Shown in pieces: positions 16,699 to 25,655 of a DNA stretch of 64,000 nt. The notes under the pieces are model-generated. The model saw nothing but the letters and a program-made list of their open reading frames with translations, was not told the DNA's origin and ran no database searches. This DNA is from Bin80 sp965116685 (lineage in GTDB: Bacteria > Bacteroidota > Rhodothermia > Rhodothermales > Bin80), in NCBI GenBank assembly GCA_965116685.1, contig OZ220707.1, positions 2,232,001 to 2,296,000 on the forward strand, given 5' to 3'. Position 1 is the first letter of the stretch. Each line of letters starts with the position of its first letter. The translations under genes were made by a program, and so were the position numbers.

Positions 16699-17964
16699 AT
16701 GGCGATTCAAGACAAGCCGCGCCGCGTTGTGGTCACCGGAATGGGGATGCTGACTCCCTTGGGGCACTCGCCGGATGAATTCTGGGATGGGCTTATGGAG
16801 GGTCGGAGCGGGGCTGCACCAATTACTCATTTTGACACGGAGGGCTTCGCAACCAAGTTTGCCTGCGAGTTGAAGGGATTCGATCCGATGGATCACTTCG
16901 ACCGGCGCGAGGTGCGGAAAATGGACCCGTTCGCCCAGTATGCAGTGGTTGCAGCGGTCCAGGCTGTGGAAGATTCAGGGCTTGCGCCTGAGAGCATGTC
17001 CCAGGATGAGCGGGATCGGGTTGCGGTCATCATTGGTAGCGGGATTGGCGGAATTCAGGTGTTCCTGGAGCAGACGTCATTCTATCTCGAAAATGGACCA
17101 CGCCGCATTTCGCCGTTCTTTATCCCCAAGTTGATCCCGGATATTGTGAGTGGTCACATCTCGATCCGGTACAAGTTTCGGGGACCGAACTACTGCGTCG
17201 TCAGTGCTTGCGCGACCGGGAATAACAATATCAGTGATGTTTACATGATGTTGCAGCGAGGCATGATTGATGCTGCGTTGTGCGGCGGTAGCGAAGCAGC
17301 GATCAGTGAATTGGGGATCGGAGGCTTCAATGCACTCCGGGCGCTCTCGACCCGGAACGATACCCCTGCGACTGCCAGCCGCCCCTTTGATAAAACACGT
17401 GATGGGTTTGTGCTCGGGGAGGGGGCAGGTGTTCTGGTCATTGAGTCACTTGAGCATGCGCGCGCCCGCGGTGCAGAAATTTATGCCGAAATTATCGGCA
17501 TCGGAATGAGTGCGGATGCGAGCCACATTACTGCTCCCGATCCTGAGGGTAGTGGCGCAACGCTGGCAATACGGAATATGCTCGCCGATGCACGCCTGGC
17601 TCCAGAGGAAGTAGATTATCTCAATATGCACGGCACCTCCACTCCCTTGGGGGATATTGCAGAAACAAAATCCGTCAAGAATGTCTTTGGTGAACATGCC
17701 TACAAGATGAATCTCTCCTCGACCAAGAGCATGACCGGTCATTTACTGGGAGCGGCAGGCGCGGTAGAGGCCATTGCAACGATCCAGGCAATTCGCAATA
17801 ATCGCGTACCTCCGACCATCAATTTTGTCCATCCAGATCCAGATTGTGATCTGAATTACACGTTCAACAAGCCGCAGGACCGCCCGGTCAATGTGGCGGT
17901 TTCGAATGCATTCGGTTTTGGTGGCCACAACACCTCGGTAGCGTTCCGTAAATTCGAAGACTAA
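16699..17964 (+). CDS. fabF: 3-oxoacyl-[acyl-carrier-protein] synthase II
   Basis: Condensing enzyme (KAS II) that elongates acyl-ACP with malonyl-ACP. 421 residues. The catalytic triad is complete: C171 in VVSACATGNNN, H311 in NMHGTSTPLGD and H348 in KSMTGHLLGAAG. The N-terminal VVTGMGMLTPLG and the C-terminal NAFGFGGHN are typical. It is co-oriented with acpP (25 bp upstream) and is followed after 18 bp by an unrelated exported amidohydrolase-type gene, which may be read from the same transcript. Confidence 0.96.
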   Translation: MAIQDKPRRVVVTGMGMLTPLGHSPDEFWDGLMEGRSGAAPITHFDTEGFATKFACELKGFDPMDHFDRREVRKMDPFAQYAVVAAVQAVEDSGLAPESMSQDERDRVAVIIGSGIGGIQVFLEQTSFYLENGPRRISPFFIPKLIPDIVSGHISIRYKFRGPNYCVVSACATGNNNISDVYMMLQRGMIDAALCGGSEAAISELGIGGFNALRALSTRNDTPATASRPFDKTRDGFVLGEGAGVLVIESLEHARARGAEIYAEIIGIGMSADASHITAPDPEGSGATLAIRNMLADARLAPEEVDYLNMHGTSTPLGDIAETKSVKNVFGEHAYKMNLSSTKSMTGHLLGAAGAVEAIATIQAIRNNRVPPTINFVHPDPDCDLNYTFNKPQDRPVNVAVSNAFGFGGHNTSVAFRKFED

Positions 17965-17982
17965 GTCCGGTCCCGCAGGCTC

Positions 17983-20900
17983 ATGAAGATCTTGACATGC
18001 TTCTGTATTAGCCTGGCCGTATACATATCCGCCGCCGAGGCACAAAAGTGGGATATCTCGGCGACGCATGGCCCGTCCGAGGTGGTCCGGTTCACGGTCA
18101 GTGAAGGAACCTGGATGAACCTGGATGTCAGTCCAGACGGAGAAACCGTTGTGTTTGACCTTTTGGGAGACCTGTATATACTCCCGATTCAGGGAGGTGA
18201 AGCTCGTGCACTCACGCAGGGCCTCGCGTTTGATGTACAGCCACGCTTCAGCCCGGATGGCAGTCGGATTGCGTTTACCAGCGACCGGGGTGGAGGAGAC
18301 AATTTATGGACGATGTCCATAGCGGGAGATGATTTCCAGCAGGTGACCAGCGAAGATTTTCGACTAGTAAACGGCCCCGCCTGGACACCAGATGGACAGT
18401 ACTTGCTTGGGCGTAAACACTTTACCAGTACACGCTCACTGGGCGCGGGGGAAGTGTGGATGTACCATGTGAGTGGGACCAAAGGTCTGCAGCTGACCAA
18501 GCGGAAGAATGATCAGCAGGATCAGGGGAATGATATCGCAGTCAGCCCGGACGGACGTTATGTCTATTTTAGCGAGGATGTGAGTGGGGGAAGTACGTTC
18601 CAGTACAACAAGGATCCTCACGGACAGATTTATGTCATTCGGAGGCTGGATCGTCAGAATGGGCGTATTGTAAATCTGATTACCGGAAGTGGTGGAGCCG
18701 TGCGTGCGCAACCGTCTCCGGATGGCCGATGGATTGCTTTTGTTCGTCGGGTACGTTCAAAGAGCGTCCTCTATCTCTATGACCGTCAGATGGGTGCTCA
18801 GCGCCCACTCTTTGACGGGCTCAGTCATGATCAACAGGAGGCATGGGCCATCTTCGGGGTTTATCCGGGGTTTGATTGGACACCGGATTCAGAGAGCATT
18901 GTATTCTGGGCCAAGGGACAGTTGCATCGGATTGAGATTTCATCGAAAACAGTTACGTCGATCCCGTTTACGGCCAATGTGGAGCAACAGGTAGCCGCCA
19001 CGGTTCGTTACGCTCAGTCCATAGATGCGGAATCCTTTGATGTAAGGATGATCCGTCAGGCGGTGACATCACCGGATCGGCGCACGCTTGTGTTCAATGC
19101 ATTGGGGCAGCTGTGGAAAAAATCTTTACCGGATGGTACGCCAATTCGATTAACGGACGATGATCATTTTGAACATGATCCCGCCTTCAGCCCGGATGGG
19201 CAATCGATTGTCTATACCACCTGGAGTGATGAGGCACTGGGTCATATTTACCGCGTCTCCCTAGGCGGGGGAACACCGCTGCTTCTCACCGAGCGCCCTG
19301 GAGTGTATCATACTCCCCGGTACAGTCTGGATGGATCTAAAATTGTTTATCGTCGTGGCCGAGGCAATAGCCTTCTGGGTTATTTGAACAGTACCGATCC
19401 GGGATTGTACTGGATGCCTGCAGAAGGAGGGCGCTCGCAACGGATCCAGGAAGACGGCAGAGAGCCCCGCTTTGATCATACAGGTGAGAGGGTGTACTTT
19501 CTGTCGGGAGGTGGGTTAAGCAAGTCCTACAAGAGCACAGATCTCAATGGGGCAGAGGAGCGTACACATTATACGCTCAAGTATGTGACGGATGTGGTGC
19601 CGAGTCCCGATGGGAACTGGATTGCATTCTCCGACCTGTTTAACGTGTACATTGCTCCTCATGTGCAAACAGGGTCCGCGGTTGTACTGAATAAAGACAC
19701 GAAGGCCTTTCCTGTCACCAGAGTTACTCGGGACGCAGGAACCAGCCTTCATTGGTCGGCAGACAGCCAGGACCTTTACTGGGTTCTGGGGTCGGAGTAT
19801 TATGTACGTGGACTGAGAGACAGTTTCTCGTTTGTGAGCGGGGCGCCAGACTCATTGCCACCCGTAGATTCGGTCGGAATCGCAATCGGATTACAGTCAC
19901 CGGTGGACCGCCCAATCGGACGAATCGCATTCACCAGGGCCAGGATCGTGACGATGAAGGGAGATGAAGTTCTTGATCAGGGGACCATTGTGGTTGACGG
20001 CGCGCAGATTGTTGCCGTTGGAGAGGAGGTGGATATCCCGGAGGATGCGCTCGTGATTGATGTAGCAGGGAAGACCATCATCCCGGGCATCGTGGATGCT
20101 CATGCCCATGCCAATCACTTTGTCAATGGCCCACTGCCTGAGCAGAACTGGGGATACTATGCCAATTTGGCCTTCGGAGTGACAACGGCCCATGATCCGT
20201 CAGCCAATACAGGGACCGTATTTGCATTGAGTGAGATGGTGCGCTCCGGTCGCATTGTGGGTCCCCGGATCTATTCTACAGGGACGATTCTCTATGGAGC
20301 GGACGGAGACTTCAAGGCGGTGGTCAACAGCCTGGAAGATGCTAGGTCTCATTTGCGGCGGATGAAGGCGGTCGGGGCATTCTCCGTCAAGAGCTACAAC
20401 CAGCCCCGCAGGGAACAGCGTCAGCAGATCCTGCAGGCTGCCAGAGAACAGGAAATTCTGGTTCTGCCTGAAGGTGGGTCAACATTTTTCCACAACGTGA
20501 CGATGCTTCTGGATGGGCATACCGGGATTGAGCACAACCTGCCGGTTGCTCCTCTCTACCAGGATATACTTCGGTTATGGGAAGCTACAGAGATAGGATA
20601 CACACCCACACTGGTCGTCAACTATGGAGGGCTTTCAGGAGAATATTACTGGTACCAGGAGGAGAATGTGTGGGAGAATGAGAGGCTCTTGCAGTTTGTA
20701 CCACGCTCCATTGTAGATGCGCGCTCACGCCGCCGGATTATGGCTGCAGAGGATGACTACTACTATTTTGAGGTTGCAAGACAAACCAAGAAACTGATTG
20801 ATCAGGGCAATCTGGTACAGGTGGGGGCACATGGACAGCTGCAGGGCCTGGCCGCACATTGGGAGTTATGGATGCTGGAGCAGGGAGGGATGTCCCCCCA

Positions 20901-21177
20901 CGAGGCGCTGCGCAGTGCGACGCTGCACGGGGCGCAGTACCTGGGATTGGATCAGGATCTGGGCTCAATTGAAGTGGGGAAACTTGCCGATCTCGTTGTG
21001 ATTGATGGGAACCCGCTGGAGGATCTGCGCCAGTCAACCAATATCTCGTATGTCATGGTGAATGGTCGACTCTATGATGCGATGACCATGGACGAAACTG
21101 GTCACTCTCCCAAGGAGCGGAGCCGATTTTACTGGGAGCATCCAGAGGTAGACGACGGATTTGTGTGGCGGGACTAA
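17983..21177 (+). CDS. Exported TolB-type beta-propeller/amidohydrolase fusion protein
   Basis: 1064 residues. Signal peptide 1-20 (cleavage after AEA). Residues of about 45-620 are a WD40-like/TolB beta-propeller with repeated VSPDGxxxxF/FSPDGSRIAFTSDR units. From about residue 650 a metal-dependent amidohydrolase follows (imidazolonepropionase/dipeptidase-like TIM barrel): DVAGKTIIPGIVDAHAHANH holds the HxH zinc pair at about 705, then GIEHN, VGAHGQLQG and the C-terminal LADLVVIDGNPLEDL. Such fusions are common in marine Bacteroidota and are thought to degrade peptides or cyclic amides in the periplasm; the substrate is unknown. It ends 9 bp before the convergent Fur-family gene. Confidence 0.85.
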   Translation: MKILTCFCISLAVYISAAEAQKWDISATHGPSEVVRFTVSEGTWMNLDVSPDGETVVFDLLGDLYILPIQGGEARALTQGLAFDVQPRFSPDGSRIAFTSDRGGGDNLWTMSIAGDDFQQVTSEDFRLVNGPAWTPDGQYLLGRKHFTSTRSLGAGEVWMYHVSGTKGLQLTKRKNDQQDQGNDIAVSPDGRYVYFSEDVSGGSTFQYNKDPHGQIYVIRRLDRQNGRIVNLITGSGGAVRAQPSPDGRWIAFVRRVRSKSVLYLYDRQMGAQRPLFDGLSHDQQEAWAIFGVYPGFDWTPDSESIVFWAKGQLHRIEISSKTVTSIPFTANVEQQVAATVRYAQSIDAESFDVRMIRQAVTSPDRRTLVFNALGQLWKKSLPDGTPIRLTDDDHFEHDPAFSPDGQSIVYTTWSDEALGHIYRVSLGGGTPLLLTERPGVYHTPRYSLDGSKIVYRRGRGNSLLGYLNSTDPGLYWMPAEGGRSQRIQEDGREPRFDHTGERVYFLSGGGLSKSYKSTDLNGAEERTHYTLKYVTDVVPSPDGNWIAFSDLFNVYIAPHVQTGSAVVLNKDTKAFPVTRVTRDAGTSLHWSADSQDLYWVLGSEYYVRGLRDSFSFVSGAPDSLPPVDSVGIAIGLQSPVDRPIGRIAFTRARIVTMKGDEVLDQGTIVVDGAQIVAVGEEVDIPEDALVIDVAGKTIIPGIVDAHAHANHFVNGPLPEQNWGYYANLAFGVTTAHDPSANTGTVFALSEMVRSGRIVGPRIYSTGTILYGADGDFKAVVNSLEDARSHLRRMKAVGAFSVKSYNQPRREQRQQILQAAREQEILVLPEGGSTFFHNVTMLLDGHTGIEHNLPVAPLYQDILRLWEATEIGYTPTLVVNYGGLSGEYYWYQEENVWENERLLQFVPRSIVDARSRRRIMAAEDDYYYFEVARQTKKLIDQGNLVQVGAHGQLQGLAAHWELWMLEQGGMSPHEALRSATLHGAQYLGLDQDLGSIEVGKLADLVVIDGNPLEDLRQSTNISYVMVNGRLYDAMTMDETGHSPKERSRFYWEHPEVDDGFVWRD

Positions 21178-21186
21178 GCGGCTGTC

Positions 21187-21663
21187 TCAGGTCGGGGGCG
21201 CGCTGCGGTTAACGCAGTCAGGACGCTGACAATGACCGTAGAGATTGAGTGCATGCCGTGTAATCTCAAAGGCGTATACATCGGCAACCATCTCCTGAAT
21301 ATTCTGGATGCGTGGGTCGCAGAACTCCAAAATCTTCCGGCAATCCAGGCAAATCAGATGGTCGTGCTGTCCGAAGAGGAAGGAGGATTCATATTTAGCC
21401 TGTGAATTCCCAAACTGGTGGCGCACGACAAGATCACACTCCAGGAGCAGACTGAGCGTATTGTAGACAGTTGCACGACTGATCGAATGGTTCTGCTGTT
21501 GCAGACGCAGGTGCAACGCATCTGCATCAATGTGACCATTGACATCGTATATGGCATCAAGGACAAGGAGGCGCTCCCGTGTCTCCCGAAGACCACGACG
21601 CTTCAGGAATGACCGAAAATGGTCTCGAACCTCCTTTTTCTGAGCTTGAGAGAGTTTAACCAA
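21187..21663 (-). CDS. Fur-family metal-responsive transcription regulator
   Basis: 158 residues. The N-terminal winged helix (KRRGLRETRERLLVLDAIYD, then SRATVYNTLSLLLECDLV) is followed by a dimerisation/metal domain with HDHLICLDC (zinc/regulatory histidines and the CxxC pair) and a second cysteine pair in CQRPDC at the C-terminus. This fits Fur or PerR; the sequence alone does not settle whether iron, peroxide or zinc is sensed. The only usable start is TTG, because a stop lies six codons upstream. A 173-bp divergent gap separates it from the TPR gene, where an operator could lie. Confidence 0.9.
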   Translation of the reverse strand: MVKLSQAQKKEVRDHFRSFLKRRGLRETRERLLVLDAIYDVNGHIDADALHLRLQQQNHSISRATVYNTLSLLLECDLVVRHQFGNSQAKYESSFLFGQHDHLICLDCRKILEFCDPRIQNIQEMVADVYAFEITRHALNLYGHCQRPDCVNRSAPPT

Positions 21664-21836
21664 CTTACTGGTGTTTGGCTATATCTACACAGGGAGTTCA
21701 GGAGGGTTCCGTTTTGAAATGGGAAAAATTGTTAGGACAACGGCTTTTCAGATCAATCCAATCTTTTTACACATTTGAAGTTCAGAAGATATTTACGTAA
21801 CTTTGCAGAAGTTCGAGGACCTATAAGGCTAGTTCA

Positions 21837-23249
21837 ATGAGTACATTTGATTTTAGTTACGGGGATGATGATTGGTTTGAAGAAGAAGATCTGAAGGCGC
21901 TGGTCCATGCCTTTGAGCGCAGCGGTTCGGGGGCGTACTTTGACGTGGATTCATTGGAAGATATTGCGCTGCATTATTTTGAGTCCGGGCGACTTGGGGA
22001 TTCCCTCATCGTTTTGGACAAGATTCTGTCAATTCAGCCTTTATGCGCGTATACGTGGCTCAGGCGTGGCATTGTACTGGGCAATATGGGGGATACGGAA
22101 AAGGCCCGGCAGGCATTCGAAAAATCACTGAGTTTGAACCCGGGAGACACTGAGGTTCTTCTGAATCTAGGGATCACACTTGACATGATGGGGCATCATC
22201 AGGAGGCCTTGGAGCATTTTCAAAACGCGGCTCGTGTGGATCCTCTCAATGATGATGCCCATTTCTATATTGGGTATGCAATGGCCCGGTCGAAAAAATT
22301 CTCCGATGCAGTGGCTGTACTGGAGACCTGTACGGAGGTCAATCCGGAGCATCCCGAAGCCTGGTTTGAGTTGGGATACTGCTACGATGTTCTCGGAGAC
22401 CTTCCGGCATGCCTAAATGCGTATGATCGCCAGATTGATCTGGATCCTTATTCGTGTGAGACATGGTTCAATAAAGCAGTTGTATTGACCAAAATAGAAC
22501 GCATGGAAGATGCTTTGCGTTGCTATGATTTTACGCTGGATATTGACCCTGATTTCGTTCCCGCCTACTACAACCGGGGGAATATTCTCTCCGTCCTTGA
22601 GCGTTTTGATGAAGCGATTACCTGTTACGGGGAGGTGATTGCACGCAAGGGGGAGGATGCACCGGCGTATTGCAACATGGCACTTGTCATGGCGGAGCGG
22701 GGGGATCACGAGGACAGTCTCCGGCTCTATGAAAAAGCTTCCAAGCTGGATCCGAACCTATCGGAAGCCTGGAATGGTCTGGGACGGGAGTACATGGTTC
22801 AAAAAAGGTATCGATTGGCCGTGAAAGCACACACACGGGCGACCGAACTAAATCCAGGGAATTTCGAATACTGGCAGAGCAGGGGAGACGCTGAGATGTG
22901 TGCAGGCTATACGAAAAAAGCTCTGGGCTCATTCAAAAAAATGACCGAGCTGGAGCCGGAGGATCATGATGTATGGATGCAGTACGCGGCGGTGCTTTCC
23001 GCGAACAAAAACCTTGGGGCGGGTCGTAGGGCCTATGAGCGCGCGATCCAGCTCCAACCGACTTGCTCATCGGCTTGGTTTTTCTATTCTGGAGTTCTGT
23101 TTCTGCTTGGTCAGACGGAGTTGTGCCTGAACGCACTCACGACCTCTTTCGATCTTGATCCAGGGAATAAGGAGCTGTTTATGAAGCAGTGTCCGCCCGA
23201 GATATATAACCATCCGCTCTTTCGGGAGTACATTGACTCACGCAATTAG
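21837..23249 (+). CDS. Tetratricopeptide-repeat protein
   Basis: 470 residues with no signal peptide, so probably cytoplasmic. After an acidic N-terminus (FSYGDDDWFEEED) there are about ten tandem 34-residue TPR units with the expected W/G/Y/A/P positions (AYTWLRRGIVLGNMGDTEKA, EAWFELGYCYDVLGD, VPAYYNRGNILSVLERFDEA and others). TPR arrays are scaffolds for protein binding; no catalytic domain is attached. The gene is followed after 2 bp by a YqaA-like membrane protein and is probably co-transcribed with it. The partner cannot be told. Confidence 0.88.
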   Translation: MSTFDFSYGDDDWFEEEDLKALVHAFERSGSGAYFDVDSLEDIALHYFESGRLGDSLIVLDKILSIQPLCAYTWLRRGIVLGNMGDTEKARQAFEKSLSLNPGDTEVLLNLGITLDMMGHHQEALEHFQNAARVDPLNDDAHFYIGYAMARSKKFSDAVAVLETCTEVNPEHPEAWFELGYCYDVLGDLPACLNAYDRQIDLDPYSCETWFNKAVVLTKIERMEDALRCYDFTLDIDPDFVPAYYNRGNILSVLERFDEAITCYGEVIARKGEDAPAYCNMALVMAERGDHEDSLRLYEKASKLDPNLSEAWNGLGREYMVQKRYRLAVKAHTRATELNPGNFEYWQSRGDAEMCAGYTKKALGSFKKMTELEPEDHDVWMQYAAVLSANKNLGAGRRAYERAIQLQPTCSSAWFFYSGVLFLLGQTELCLNALTTSFDLDPGNKELFMKQCPPEIYNHPLFREYIDSRN

Positions 23250-23251
23250 TT

Positions 23252-23863
23252 TTGCACTGGATCCGGCGGCTATACGACTGGGTGCTCGGTTGGGCGGAGA
23301 CCCCCTATGGGACGGTGGCACTGTTTGTGCTGGCGGTCAGTGAGTCAGTTTTCTTTCCGGTTCCTCCAGATGTGCTCCTGATTGCACTTGCTCTGGGGCG
23401 GCGAAAAAAGGCGTTGTATTTCGGGCTGATTTGCAGTGTCGGTTCATTGTGTGGGGGAGCGATCGGGTACATGCTCGGCCATTATGCGTGGCTGACCGCA
23501 GATGGATTTACCCCCTTTGCACAGTTCTTCTTTCACAACGTGCCCGGGTTCAGCGAGTCCGTGTATGCGGATTTGGGGCGAAGATTTGAAGAGTGGGGGT
23601 TTGCCATCATTTTTACCGCCGGATTTACTCCGGTGCCCTATAAGCTATTCACGGTCAGTGCGGGCGCTTTTGGGACCTCTTTCCCGTTATTTTTGCTGGC
23701 ATCCGTGGTGAGTCGAACTGCCCGGTTTATGCTCGTAAGCGGATTGATCTGGCGGTTCGGTGAGCCGGTTCGAATCTTTATTGACCGCTACTTCAACTGG
23801 CTTGCAGTCGCCTTTACCGTGCTGTTGGTGGGCGGATTTGCCCTTCTCAAATTCCTTACTTGA
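23252..23863 (+). CDS. YqaA/DedA-family (SNARE-associated/VTT) membrane protein
   Basis: 203 residues with five or six hydrophobic segments. The VTT-domain features are visible: PVPPDVLLIALALG near the first membrane segment, the GGAIGYMLGHYAW helix and FTPVPYKLFTVSAGAF, the conserved re-entrant stretch of DedA-like proteins. Family members act in lipid/undecaprenyl-phosphate transport or membrane homeostasis. It starts at TTG only 2 bp after the TPR gene, which indicates translational coupling. Its 3' end overlaps the convergent gene by 8 bp. Confidence 0.85.
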   Translation: MHWIRRLYDWVLGWAETPYGTVALFVLAVSESVFFPVPPDVLLIALALGRRKKALYFGLICSVGSLCGGAIGYMLGHYAWLTADGFTPFAQFFFHNVPGFSESVYADLGRRFEEWGFAIIFTAGFTPVPYKLFTVSAGAFGTSFPLFLLASVVSRTARFMLVSGLIWRFGEPVRIFIDRYFNWLAVAFTVLLVGGFALLKFLT

Positions 23864-25418
23864 CCAGCACGACCCTGATGCCGGTTGCATATTGATCTGT
23901 TCGGACACGGATATAATAGATTCCGCTTGGGAGCTGCTGGCCGGCATCAAAAGTAAGGGTGTGTTGCCCGGCGGACAGGACTCCGTCCTCCAGTAGATCA
24001 ACAGAGCGGCCGAGCATATCCAAGACTTCTGCCCGAACCTCTGTCTGCTCAGGCAACGAGAGCACGGTCGACGTTGCCGGATTAAATGGATTGGGATAGG
24101 CGGGCGAGAGCGAAAAAGCCTCAGGAATTGCGACAGATGCTTTGATATGTGTGATTGTGACCGGATCCAAAATCATTAGTCCATCTGGATGACTGCCAAC
24201 GACGGTCGTACCACTTCCGGGAAAACGATAATTGCTCCATGCTCCGTCAAAGGTATTATCATGTCCCGGATGCGTGTCAAAGAAGGCGATTTCCCGGGGG
24301 TGATCAATATCCGAAATATCTACGATGCGAAGCCCCTCCGAGTAGTTGGCCGAAAACATGTAGTCCCCATGCACATAAAGATTGTGGTCAGGACCAGTAG
24401 ATGAAAAATAGAATGCGGAGTGGTAGATCGGGTCTTCGAGATCGGCAAGGTCCCAAATAATTGTCCGCGTGTTGCTGACGCCACCATTGATTTCATCCGT
24501 CTCGTCATTCATGAGAAAGTATTCCTGATCGGTCGTCAGCCAGCCCTGGTGCGTGTATCCCACATGTGGATAGCTTGCAATCCCTACGGCCACTGGATTT
24601 TTTTTGTCGGTGACATCGGCAATACTGATATGCGTCTCATTTGAACCGATACAGATTTCCCGTCCCTTGTATTTTTCATCGGGGCCGCGGTAGATTACAC
24701 ACTGAGCATCGTGGGTGTATCCGTCGTTTCGTCTTCCCGTGCCGCGATCTGCAAAGCAGCCCGCATAGGTTGGATTGCTGGGATCTCGAAGGTCTACAAT
24801 GTGCAGTCCCCTACCACTACAGGTATCTTTTGCACCTTGATCTGATTTTGAAAGGTTGTAACCGGTGATGTATGCAAAGCCAGACTCCTCGTTGATGGCC
24901 ACATTATGTGCGGAGGTTATTCTGTCATAGTGCGCAGTTGCATCAAAATCCGTGGGGGTTCCATCAAAGCCGCGCAGCTGGCGGAGGTCAAAAACCTGCA
25001 TTCCGTTATTCCCCCCATCAACCGTCACATACATGTGATCGTTGTAGACCTTCATATCCCGCCAAATGATGGGACGCTCTGCATCATGCCCAGGAAGTTT
25101 TCCAGTGTAGATGGGGTTGATGGGATCAGTCACATCAACGAAAACCACAGATTGATCTGTACCCAAGAGGGCATATTCCCGTTTGGTATCGGGGTCGGTC
25201 CATCCCCAGATGTCGTTAAGGAGGCTCATTTCACTCACTCCCAGATCAGTTCTAGATATGCGGGCGAGGAGATCAATATTGTTGCACGCATGGTCGGCTG
25301 CTAGATTGTCCACGCATTCTACACGTGATCCACGAATGGTTGGTTGGGAAAACTGCGCCCAGACGACAGTCTGGGATGCAAAGAGGGACACCAATCCCAG
25401 GTAGCAGATCTTGTTCAT
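23856..25418 (-). CDS. Secreted choice-of-anchor-B (LVIVD propeller) protein with sorting domain
   Basis: 520 residues. Signal peptide 1-21 (cleavage after VWA). The body is a beta-propeller of LVIVD-type blades (VVFVDVTDPINPIYTG, GLHIVDLRDPSNPTYAGCF, ISIADVTDKKNPVAVG, GLRIVDISDIDHPREIAFF) as in the choice-of-anchor-B family (TIGR04312). The last 80 residues (PAYPNPFNPATSTV, LDMLGRS) form a type IX/Por sorting domain. It is a clear paralogue of the C-terminal half of the protein at 35388-37751, which lacks a sorting domain. Function unknown; cell-surface location inferred. Confidence 0.85.
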   Translation of the reverse strand: MNKICYLGLVSLFASQTVVWAQFSQPTIRGSRVECVDNLAADHACNNIDLLARISRTDLGVSEMSLLNDIWGWTDPDTKREYALLGTDQSVVFVDVTDPINPIYTGKLPGHDAERPIIWRDMKVYNDHMYVTVDGGNNGMQVFDLRQLRGFDGTPTDFDATAHYDRITSAHNVAINEESGFAYITGYNLSKSDQGAKDTCSGRGLHIVDLRDPSNPTYAGCFADRGTGRRNDGYTHDAQCVIYRGPDEKYKGREICIGSNETHISIADVTDKKNPVAVGIASYPHVGYTHQGWLTTDQEYFLMNDETDEINGGVSNTRTIIWDLADLEDPIYHSAFYFSSTGPDHNLYVHGDYMFSANYSEGLRIVDISDIDHPREIAFFDTHPGHDNTFDGAWSNYRFPGSGTTVVGSHPDGLMILDPVTITHIKASVAIPEAFSLSPAYPNPFNPATSTVLSLPEQTEVRAEVLDMLGRSVDLLEDGVLSAGQHTLTFDAGQQLPSGIYYIRVRTDQYATGIRVVLVK

Positions 25419-25655
25419 GAATTTTTACAACCCAAACTGACACACATACTTTGCCCTCTGATAATTGTTCTATTATGGCTTGTGAGTTTCCCCTCGGGAT
25501 CCGGGTTGGAACAGGCTGGTAATGATCGGAGAATTACATGGTTGTAGTTGTGATTTCGAATCGGATCCAGTTCCAAAGACGGCGGCCGAAGAGATGGCCC
25601 CCGCGGGAATCGATGGTCGGGCCACGGCGATCGGCTACGCATTATCTTTTTCGGG

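Noticed and set aside
23762..23776. GGTTCGAATC, a tRNA-like core
   Set aside because: Inside the YqaA-family coding region; no cloverleaf around it.
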